NCBI GenBank assembly: GCA_002849045.2
Contig: NCRO01000027.1
Location: forward strand, 1-5,922
Length of the DNA stretch: 5,922 nt
Direction: 5' to 3'
DNA from: Candidatus Sediminicultor secundus
GTDB taxonomy: Bacteria; Atribacterota; JS1; SB-45; 34-128
Shown: one piece after another, positions 1-5,181 of the stretch
How positions within the stretch are numbered: the stretch's first letter is position 1
Layout: each line of letters starts with the position of its first letter
Made by a program: the position numbers and the translations under genes
Notes under the pieces: generated by a model
Seen by the model: the letters and a program-made list of their open reading frames with translations, nothing else
Told to the model about the DNA's origin: nothing
The model's database searches: none

Positions 1-224
1 ATATTAATTAAATATATTAATTCGAGGTCAAAGAAGAAAATGTCTGATAAAGATAGAAGAGAAGTAAAATCAAAATTAAAACTAAATGCATTAGGCCATT
101 CCTATAATGATATGTATTTTTTCATTATACCTTTTCTTTTACCTCTTTTTAGAGAAGAGTTCGGGATCAATTATATTCAATCAGGACTAATCTTAACAAT
201 TCACGTTGCCTTAAGGTCTATCTT
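1..224 (+). repeat. Left arm of a 224-bp perfect inverted repeat
   Basis: Every base from 1 to 224 pairs with the complement of 1602 down to 1379 (position i matches 1603 minus i), with no mismatch when read through by eye. The arm holds 39 bp of upstream sequence, including the Shine-Dalgarno, and the first 61 codons of the MFS transporter. It reaches the first base of the window, so its true left limit cannot be seen. The match stops at 225, where this arm has T and the other has the equivalent of C. Perfect identity means the copy is very recent or artificial. Confidence 0.97.
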
Positions 225-1233
225 TTCCTTAGTATTCGGATACTTTGGAGATAAATATGAGAAAAGAGTGATTATAGCCATTGGCTTTATCTGCTCTTCT
301 ATTTTTTTAGGAAGTTTAATCTGGATAAATAATATCAACACCATTGTCACTTTTTTATTTTTATTGGCAATTGGTGTTTCAACCTTTCATCCATTAGCAA
401 CTGCCATGGTTAGAGAAAATTCTAAGAAACATCAGAGAGGACGTTATTTAAGTCTATTTTCTGCCGCGGGAACAGCAGGAATAATTGTTACCAGTCTGTT
501 ATTCGGTTTTTTAGTTCAAACATGGGGATGGAAAACGACCTGTTTGCTACTCTCTTCGCCCGGTTATTTTTTGGGTTACGCATATCTAAAATCAAAAAAG
601 GATAAAAAAAATCTTAAAGTAAAAACAGAGAAGAAAATCAAGCGAGGACATATTAATTTATTTTTTATTAGCATGGGTATTCGAAGCCTGGGATTCTGGG
701 CCATTCTTTCCTTTCTTCCTATTTACGCTACAGATTATCTCGGTTTAAAACCCGAGATTTCTGCCTGGATTCTCAGTATAATTTTTATCGGGATGTTTAT
801 AGGTAGCCTCATTTCCAGTAGAATCATAGATAAAAACCATCCACTTATCTTGGTATTATCAGCCACCATTATTACTACTTTCTTAGTCCTGGGTATCACT
901 TTCATTGCCCAACCCATATCAATTTTCTTGCTTATTGGAACCTTAGGTATTGTAGAAGGAATATTTTTCCCCTCTCAAACCACCTGGCTAACTTTTATTT
1001 GTCCAGTTAACCATCAGAGTAAAATTTTTGGGATAAGTCTTTTTGTTGAGGGGGTTTCTGCCACAATTGCACCCACTCTCTATGGATGGATTGCCGATCA
1101 AATCAGTTTAGTTTGGGCTTATCGTTTGGCCGCAATTCCCCTATTTATTAGCTTCATCCTATACCTGACACTTCACTTTTTAGAGAGTAAACACGAGAAA
1201 GCTTATAAAATGAAACTTAACCTTTTGCCATAG
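40..1233 (+). CDS. MFS transporter, fosmidomycin-resistance (Fsr)-like
   Basis: This is a 397-residue integral membrane protein of the major facilitator superfamily, expected to work as a proton-coupled exporter of small molecules in the cytoplasmic membrane. It has about twelve hydrophobic segments in two halves, joined by a lysine-rich cytoplasmic loop at about residues 183-204. The N-terminal stretch GHSYNDMYFFIIPFLLP (residues 19-35, with H20 and D24) and the loop GYFGDKYEKR (67-76, MFS motif A) resemble the Fsr/sugar-efflux branch, as does GVSTFHP (112-118). The start at 40 is supported by GAGGT at 24-28, with 11 nt to the ATG. Length is normal for the family. No clear GC-rich terminator follows the stop. 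Codons 1-61 are duplicated in inverted orientation at 1379-1563, and this plus-strand copy is the only complete one. The promoter would lie left of the window. The gene may really belong downstream of the OYE gene on the other strand (see findings). The substrate cannot be told from sequence. Confidence 0.9.
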   Translation: MSDKDRREVKSKLKLNALGHSYNDMYFFIIPFLLPLFREEFGINYIQSGLILTIHVALRSIFSLVFGYFGDKYEKRVIIAIGFICSSIFLGSLIWINNINTIVTFLFLLAIGVSTFHPLATAMVRENSKKHQRGRYLSLFSAAGTAGIIVTSLLFGFLVQTWGWKTTCLLLSSPGYFLGYAYLKSKKDKKNLKVKTEKKIKRGHINLFFISMGIRSLGFWAILSFLPIYATDYLGLKPEISAWILSIIFIGMFIGSLISSRIIDKNHPLILVLSATIITTFLVLGITFIAQPISIFLLIGTLGIVEGIFFPSQTTWLTFICPVNHQSKIFGISLFVEGVSATIAPTLYGWIADQISLVWAYRLAAIPLFISFILYLTLHFLESKHEKAYKMKLNLLP

Positions 1234-1290
1234 AGCATTCAACACAACACGAAGAACTTTCCCTTTTTTTAAAAATATTTTCTAAAAAGC

Positions 1291-1319
1291 TTGACAAATA
1301 CTTTTTCATATATTATCAT
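1291..1319 (+). promoter_or_regulatory. Sigma-A-type promoter with no gene downstream
   Basis: A consensus -35 box TTGACA (1291-1296) is followed by a 17-bp spacer and the -10 box TATCAT (1314-1319, 5 of 6 to consensus). Transcription would start near 1326. The transcript would pass a palindrome and a Shine-Dalgarno and then enter the inverted repeat antisense to the MFS fragment, so no gene in this window uses it. Confidence 0.6.
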
Positions 1320-1321
1320 AG

Positions 1322-1337
1322 TTGCATGATGGTGCAA
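1322..1337. promoter_or_regulatory. Operator-like palindrome TTGCA-N6-TGCAA
   Basis: TTGCATGATGGTGCAA is a dyad with 5-bp arms and a 6-bp centre. It sits just downstream of the -10 box and overlaps the expected transcription start, a usual place for a repressor operator. The regulator is unknown. Arms this short can arise by chance in a region of this size. Confidence 0.35.
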
Positions 1338-1364
1338 ATAAACAAACATTTAAAAAAAGAACAA

Positions 1365-1372
1365 AAAGGTGA
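1365..1372 (+). promoter_or_regulatory. Orphan Shine-Dalgarno before the repeat junction
   Basis: AAAGGTGA is a good ribosome binding site lying about 40 nt downstream of the predicted transcription start. A start codon at normal spacing would fall near 1378-1382. That is exactly where the unique sequence stops and the inverted repeat begins (1378/1379), and no ATG, GTG or TTG is there. The gene this site served seems to have been replaced at the junction. Confidence 0.4.
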
Positions 1373-1378
1373 AGATAG

Positions 1379-1602
1379 AAGATAGACCTTAAGGCAACGT
1401 GAATTGTTAAGATTAGTCCTGATTGAATATAATTGATCCCGAACTCTTCTCTAAAAAGAGGTAAAAGAAAAGGTATAATGAAAAAATACATATCATTATA
1501 GGAATGGCCTAATGCATTTAGTTTTAATTTTGATTTTACTTCTCTTCTATCTTTATCAGACATTTTCTTCTTTGACCTCGAATTAATATATTTAATTAAT
1601 AT
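1379..1602 (-). repeat. Right arm of the 224-bp perfect inverted repeat
   Basis: This is the reverse complement of 1-224. The inner end at 1379 lies within a tandem 7-mer, GAAGATA at 1371-1377 and again at 1378-1384, so the junction has short homology. The outer end at 1602 is set only by the window edge on the other arm, so the real repeat may be longer. The two arms enclose 1154 bp, which hold the rest of the MFS gene and the orphan promoter. Confidence 0.97.
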
Positions 1603-1626
1603 AGTCCTTTTATTTTAAAATTACAA
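1598..1626 (-). promoter_or_regulatory. Putative sigma-A promoter reading into the truncated MFS copy
   Basis: On the minus strand, TTGTAA (1626-1621, 4 of 6 to the -35 consensus) is followed by a 17-bp spacer and TATATT (1603-1598, 5 of 6 to the -10 consensus). Transcription would begin about 28 nt before the ATG at 1563. The -35 and spacer lie outside the inverted repeat. This suggests that the minus-strand side is the native upstream region of the MFS gene. AT-rich DNA yields such matches easily, so confidence is moderate. Confidence 0.45.
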
Positions 1627-1656
1627 GTAAATTTAATAGATTCATTCTTTTTTTTA

Positions 1657-1705
1657 AAACCTGCCAGAGAACCGTCCCCTGGTAGGTTTGTCCCCTGGTA
1701 GGTTT
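1657..1705. repeat. REP-like palindrome plus 16-bp tandem duplication
   Basis: A hairpin has arms AAACCTGCCAG (1657-1667) and CTGGTAGGTTT (1679-1689) with one mismatch. The loop carries the core ACCGTCCC. The 16-mer GTCCCCTGGTAGGTTT (1674-1689) is repeated exactly at 1690-1705, so either copy of the right arm can pair with the left arm. The 19-bp centre (1664-1682) matches the element at 3941-3959. Such GGGGACGGT palindromes are scattered between genes in various bacterial genomes. Their origin here is not shown, as no transposase is in the window. Confidence 0.75.
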
Positions 1706-1849
1706 TCTCATATCTAACAATTATTTAATTAAATGAAGAAAAAGTACAAATAAATAGAAAAGAATGCTCTACTTAAAAAAGAAGCACCAAAATAGATAAT
1801 GAAAATTAATAAGTGGATAGCAGAAAGTAAAAGGTACTATATTATTGAG

Positions 1850-2968
1850 TTAGTATAACCGTCCTCTATCACTTTTTTCTACAACGCAATATATGCCCTT
1901 TCCTGCTCTTGTTGGCTCAAAACACTTATTACAAGAGATGCAGGCAGCTTTTTCAGTATTACCTCTCTTCCAGCGCTTAATCAGATCTGGTTCTCTAATT
2001 AAGGGACGACATAGTGAAATATAATCTACCAGTTCTTTTTCTACCAATTCCTTAGCCAGCTCATAAGAGCGGATTCCCCCCACCAGGATTAAGGGAACAG
2101 AAATTTTTTCCTTATATAACTTTGCAGCATCACGATAGTAGACCTCTTCTTCCTTAGAATCAATCTTGCCTACTCTGGAAGAGGAATATTTACTTAAACT
2201 AAGGCTTGTTCCACCGCTTAACTCAATAGCATCAATACCCGCTGATTCAAGCATTGTTGATACTTGTACCATTTCGCTCTGGGTAAAACCAGCTTCTATA
2301 AAGTCCTCCGAATTTAGTTTGATGAAGACAGCAAATTGCTCACCTATTTCAGTCCTAATGGCCTGAAGAATTTCCAAAATAAGGCGGCCTCTATTTTCAA
2401 TACTTCCTCCATATTCATCTTTTCTTCTATTAAAAAATGGAGTAAGGAACTGGCTAAGTAGATATCCATGAGCCGCATGAATCTGGACTCCATCAAAACC
2501 TGACTTCTTTGCCCTTACTGCCGCGTTTTTAAAATCTTCTATGATCTGAAAAATCTCATTTTTAGTCATTTCTCTACACATCATACAATCTTTAATTTCT
2601 AAAGAAGAAGGTCCAAAAGGTTGACTTTTAATTAATTGGGCCGAAGCTCGACCCCCTGCATGAGCGATTTGCATAATAATCTTACTTCCTTCTCTGTGAA
2701 CTTTTTCAACCATTTCAATATAGCTGGAAATAAGTTGGTCACTATAAATACCTAATTGTCTTATCCTTGCCTGTCCGGTTTGATTAACATAGGCATGACT
2801 GGTGATAATCAGCCCTACCTGGCCTTTTGCCAGTTCTGACATTAAGTCAGCCAGTTCCTCGTTACAGGAGCCATCAGGATTTGCTAATCCTTCCCAGGTT
2901 GCACTACGGACAAATCTATTTTTCAGTTCCATCTGATTAATCTTTGTTTTATCAAACAACTTTTTCAT
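1850..2968 (-). CDS. NADH:flavin oxidoreductase, Old Yellow Enzyme family
   Basis: This 372-residue protein is a soluble FMN enzyme that takes hydride from NAD(P)H to reduce activated C=C bonds. It has the OYE TIM barrel: KNRFVRSATWEG near residues 16-27, the flavin-contacting QIAHAGGRA (100-108), the active-site pair H164/H167 in IHAAHGYLLSQF, RRKDEYGGSIENR (181-193), and the phosphate-binding GGIR (297-300) and CRP (320-322). The C-terminus has a four-cysteine set, C343-x2-C346-x2-C349-x11-C361. It resembles the Fe-S site of 2,4-dienoyl-CoA reductase-type members but has one residue less between the second and third Cys. The large second flavin/NAD domain of those enzymes is absent. The start at 2968 has GGGA upstream. 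It lies 19 bp after the ureohydrolase gene and is likely cotranscribed with it. The last residues, DRGRLY, may come from a decayed intergenic repeat. Substrate unknown. Confidence 0.9.
   Translation of the reverse strand: MKKLFDKTKINQMELKNRFVRSATWEGLANPDGSCNEELADLMSELAKGQVGLIITSHAYVNQTGQARIRQLGIYSDQLISSYIEMVEKVHREGSKIIMQIAHAGGRASAQLIKSQPFGPSSLEIKDCMMCREMTKNEIFQIIEDFKNAAVRAKKSGFDGVQIHAAHGYLLSQFLTPFFNRRKDEYGGSIENRGRLILEILQAIRTEIGEQFAVFIKLNSEDFIEAGFTQSEMVQVSTMLESAGIDAIELSGGTSLSLSKYSSSRVGKIDSKEEEVYYRDAAKLYKEKISVPLILVGGIRSYELAKELVEKELVDYISLCRPLIREPDLIKRWKRGNTEKAACISCNKCFEPTRAGKGIYCVVEKSDRGRLY
1856..1870 (-). repeat. Possible decayed GGGGACGGT repeat inside the OYE 3' end
   Basis: On the minus strand these bases read GATAGAGGACGGTTA, matching 12 of the first 14 positions of GACAGGGGACGGTT, the common core of the other two elements. 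In frame it encodes D-R-G-R-L, just before the final Tyr and stop. The pairing arm on the other side is not kept, so this could be chance. Confidence 0.35.
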
Positions 2969-2987
2969 GAATAGTCCCTATCTTGAA

Positions 2988-3908
2988 TTATTGATTCAAT
3001 TTCTTTCTATAATAATGACCCCAGCATTCCATGATAATTTTTCGGGCAGCAAAAATAGCAATTTTAGAATCATCCAGTCCGGGAGCTACCTCCACCACAT
3101 CAAATCCGATAATGGGTAACTCAAATATACCATAAAGTAAATCTAACAATTCTCTACTATCCAGACCTCCAAACTGCGGGGTACCGGTACCCGGAGCGTA
3201 AGCCGGGTCCAATGCATCAATATCTATAGTAAGATATATTCTGGGGAACTTTTTCATCTTCTCTCTTATTCTTTCCAATGATTTATCAACACCTTGCCGG
3301 CGAATATCCATAGTTTTGAGTATATTTATCTTTTTATCCCGGATAAAAGGTAATTCCTGAGCTTCAACAGAACGAACTCCCACAAAAAAGAGGTTCCCGA
3401 TATCAGATATATTTTTTAATTCTAAGGTCCTCCTTTCGGTAGAACCGTGAGAAAGATAATTTCCGTCTATTTCATCACATAAATCAAAATGGGCATCGAG
3501 ATGAATAATCCCTAATGGTTCCTTTAATGCTCTATCAATTCCTCTAAGAATGGGGATTGTGGTAGAGTGGTCTCCCCCTATCATAGTTAAAAGTCTTTTG
3601 GCTTTTATCGCCTGATAAGCAATTTCCTCAGCTTTTTTAAATATCTTCTCCCTATCTTTTCCCTCTATATCTCCTAAATCCAGGATTTTTAAATCTGAAA
3701 AACTTTCCCACCTTTCTGTAATAGGGTAAATAGAATAGGTTATTTCTCGCAGTGCTCGGGGTCCATCTTTTGCCCCGGCTCTAAAACTCACTCCGCCATC
3801 AAAAGGAATACCAAAAACCACTATATCGGCATTTTCCATCGATATCTGCGGACGGTTCAAACCAGCCCAGAGCCCTTCCTCTTTAATCATCTCTTTAATC
3901 TTTCTCAT
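2988..3908 (-). CDS. speB: Ureohydrolase, agmatinase (SpeB)/arginase family
   Basis: This 306-residue cytoplasmic metalloenzyme is predicted to hydrolyse a guanidino compound to urea and an amine, classically agmatine to putrescine. All binuclear Mn ligands are present: H114 in GGDHS (111-115), D138, H140 and D142 in DAHFD, and D229 and D231 in DIDALDP. The conserved SHGS (153-156), PGTGTP (239-244) and FDVVEVAP (269-276) are also present. The N-terminal GIPFDGGVSFRAGAKDGPRALRE (33-55) is typical of the agmatinase branch. Length is normal. The start at 3908 follows AGGAAGGGAAG. The gene begins 49 bp after the patB stop, with a repeat palindrome in the gap, and ends 19 bp before the OYE gene. 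No arginine decarboxylase is visible, so guanidinobutyrase, formimidoylglutamase-like or guanidine hydrolase activity remains possible. The family is certain; the substrate is not. Confidence 0.85.
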   Translation of the reverse strand: MRKIKEMIKEEGLWAGLNRPQISMENADIVVFGIPFDGGVSFRAGAKDGPRALREITYSIYPITERWESFSDLKILDLGDIEGKDREKIFKKAEEIAYQAIKAKRLLTMIGGDHSTTIPILRGIDRALKEPLGIIHLDAHFDLCDEIDGNYLSHGSTERRTLELKNISDIGNLFFVGVRSVEAQELPFIRDKKINILKTMDIRRQGVDKSLERIREKMKKFPRIYLTIDIDALDPAYAPGTGTPQFGGLDSRELLDLLYGIFELPIIGFDVVEVAPGLDDSKIAIFAARKIIMECWGHYYRKKLNQ

Positions 3909-3940
3909 CTTCCCTTCCTCAAATCTCCTTTTTTTTAGGA

Positions 3941-3959
3941 ACAGAGGACCGTCCCCTGT
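3941..3959. repeat. GGGGACGGT palindrome at the patB stop codon
   Basis: ACAGAGGAC-C-GTCCCCTGT is a 19-bp imperfect palindrome centred on 3950, with one arm mismatch. It shares the core AGRACCGTCCCCTG with the element at 1664-1682, and the outer bases covary to keep pairing (ACAG/CTGT here, CCAG/CTGG there). It fills most of the 49-bp gap between patB and the ureohydrolase gene, and its edge overlaps the patB TGA. A transcript hairpin here could affect mRNA stability or coupling, but no U-run follows on the minus strand, so it is not an obvious terminator. Confidence 0.7.
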
Positions 3960-5140
3960 CAGTTTTTCAAACTATTAACTGCTCTTTCTATTCTCTTTAA
4001 ACCTTCCTCAAGAAAAGAACGAGGGCAGGCAATATTAATTCTCATAAAGCCCCTTCCTTCGGTGCCAAACCAATATCCATCATCAAGGGCTACTCTGGCT
4101 TTTTTAATCATAAAATTATTTAAATTCTTGGCGCTTAATCCTAATTGTCGGTAATCCAGCCAGACTAAATAAGTTCCTTCCGGTTTTATAACTTTTATTC
4201 TTGGAATTCTTTCTTTAAAATATTTCATCAAAAATTCTAAATTTTCATTTAGATAAGACAATAATTGCTCAAGCCATTCTTCTCCGTATCTATAAGCAGC
4301 TTCTAAGGCCACCAGTCCAAAAACATTGTTTTCGTTGAGGGCTAAATTATCTAAGATATTTTCATAGATTTTATAATATTTTTTATTAGGAATAATGATG
4401 GTAGAAGTCTGAAGTCCTGCTAAATTAAAAGTTTTGCTCGGTGCAGTGCAAGTAATTGAATTATGAGCAAATGCCGGTGAAATCGAAGCAAATGGGATAT
4501 GTCTATACCCTTTAAATAAAATATCGGCATGGATTTCATCAGAAACAACAATAATATTGTGTTTTAAACAAATTTCTCCCAGTATAATAAGCTCTTCTTT
4601 CTGCCACACTCTCCCCACTGGATTATGCGGACTGCATAATATCAATAACCTTACTCTGGGGTCATCAACCTTTCTTTCTAAATCCTCCCAATCTATAAAA
4701 TATTTTTTATTACTAAGTTTTAAGGGATTATTCACTACATGGCAACCATTATTTTCTATTACTCGGAAAAAAGGATAATAAACCGGTGGTTGAACGACAA
4801 CTTTATCACCGGGTTGGCAAAAAGCTCTGATTATCAAACTTAATGCGGAAACCACCCCGGGGCTATAAGCTATCCAATCTTTTTTTACTTTCCAATTATA
4901 TCTTCTCTCCATCCAGTCAATTATTGCCTTGTAATAAGAATCCGGCCTCGAGGTATAACCATAAATACCGTGTTCGACGGCTTTTTTAATGGCCTCAATT
5001 ACCGGTTTTGGTGACCCGAACTCCATATCGGCAATCCACATAGGGAGCACATCTTTGGCCCCAAAAGTAGTTTCCAATTCATCCCACTTTCTGGAATGAT
5101 AATCAGTACGGTCAATAACCTCATCAAAGTTATACTTCAT
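3959..5140 (-). CDS. patB: PLP-dependent C-S lyase/aminotransferase, PatB/MalY family
   Basis: This 393-residue fold-type I PLP enzyme is predicted to cleave the C-S bond of cystathionine or cysteine conjugates (beta-lyase), giving a thiol, pyruvate and ammonia. PatB/MalY hallmarks include the N-terminal FDEVIDRTDYHSRKWD, LPMWIADMEF (residues 32-41), the YGYTSRP segment (60-66), N173 in SPHNPVGRVW, D201 in SDEIHAD, the PLP lysine K236 in APSKTFNLAGLQTS, and the carboxylate-binding R367 in FMRINIACPR. I chose the ATG at 5140, not an in-frame TTG at 5155, because GAGGAG lies 7 nt before the ATG and would fall inside the longer frame. Length is typical. The gene starts 41 bp after hsdS. The stop TGA is contributed by the edge of a repeat palindrome, so the last residues may not be ancestral. 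True aminotransferase activity is the main alternative. Confidence 0.87.
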   Translation of the reverse strand: MKYNFDEVIDRTDYHSRKWDELETTFGAKDVLPMWIADMEFGSPKPVIEAIKKAVEHGIYGYTSRPDSYYKAIIDWMERRYNWKVKKDWIAYSPGVVSALSLIIRAFCQPGDKVVVQPPVYYPFFRVIENNGCHVVNNPLKLSNKKYFIDWEDLERKVDDPRVRLLILCSPHNPVGRVWQKEELIILGEICLKHNIIVVSDEIHADILFKGYRHIPFASISPAFAHNSITCTAPSKTFNLAGLQTSTIIIPNKKYYKIYENILDNLALNENNVFGLVALEAAYRYGEEWLEQLLSYLNENLEFLMKYFKERIPRIKVIKPEGTYLVWLDYRQLGLSAKNLNNFMIKKARVALDDGYWFGTEGRGFMRINIACPRSFLEEGLKRIERAVNSLKN

Positions 5141-5147
5141 CACATTG

Positions 5148-5153
5148 CTCCTC
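5148..5153 (-). promoter_or_regulatory. Shine-Dalgarno that fixes the patB start
   Basis: The minus strand reads GAGGAG, then seven bases, then ATG at 5140-5138. This is near-consensus sequence at good spacing. The alternative TTG at 5155 overlaps the site and has no upstream match of its own. Confidence 0.75.
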
Positions 5154-5181
5154 AAATAATATATTTTTTAAATGTTCGCGG

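Larger units (their letters stand above)
1306..1563 (-). pseudogene. Truncated, chimeric copy of the MFS transporter N-terminus
   Basis: This 85-codon reading frame starts with the same 61 residues as the intact MFS transporter (first membrane segment and part of the second). From the 62nd codon on it translates unrelated DNA, ending in a hydrophobic and Cys-containing tail that does not resemble an MFS protein. It keeps the same Shine-Dalgarno (GAGGT, complement of 1575-1579) and has its own promoter at 1598-1626, so it could be expressed, but it cannot form a transporter. It lies 286 bp downstream of the OYE gene in the same direction. It is best read as the stump of a gene cut by a rearrangement or by a chimeric assembly, not as a small protein gene. 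Confidence 0.85.
1234..1849. other. 616-bp stretch with no intact gene
   Basis: Contents from left to right: AT-rich sequence after the MFS stop, with a T-run at 1264-1270 and a weak CTTTTT/AAAAAG pairing but no convincing terminator; a plus-strand promoter, palindrome and orphan Shine-Dalgarno (1291-1372); the right arm of the inverted repeat carrying a truncated MFS gene; a minus-strand promoter (1598-1626); and a repeat cluster (1657-1705). From 1706 to 1849 I see only AT-rich DNA with no gene, hairpin or promoter that I can support. Confidence 0.75.

Noticed and set aside
735..917. Minus-strand open frame of 60 codons inside the MFS gene
   Set aside because: It lies fully inside a convincing coding gene on the other strand, has no family features and no Shine-Dalgarno. 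The open frames at 2166-2366, 4557-4778 and 5096-5302 on the plus strand are rejected for the same reasons.
1326..1385. 19-codon plus-strand frame starting at the predicted transcription start
   Set aside because: It would need leaderless translation and ends inside the inverted repeat. The good Shine-Dalgarno lies inside it, pointing to a later start that is lost.
1657..1705. CRISPR-like array
   Set aside because: There are only two adjacent 16-bp copies with no spacer between them and no cas gene, so it is a tandem duplication in a palindromic repeat.
1610..1711. 33-codon minus-strand frame through the repeat cluster
   Set aside because: No ribosome binding site, and the peptide is simply translated repeat DNA followed by AT-rich sequence.
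1231..1771. 10-bp inverted match TAGAGCATTC (1231-1240 against 1762-1771)
   Set aside because: A match of this length is expected by chance in a search over this many positions of AT-rich DNA, and the flanks do not extend it.
5141..5155. TTG start for patB, adding five residues
   Set aside because: The Shine-Dalgarno GAGGAG would fall inside the coding sequence, while the ATG at 5140 is correctly spaced from it.
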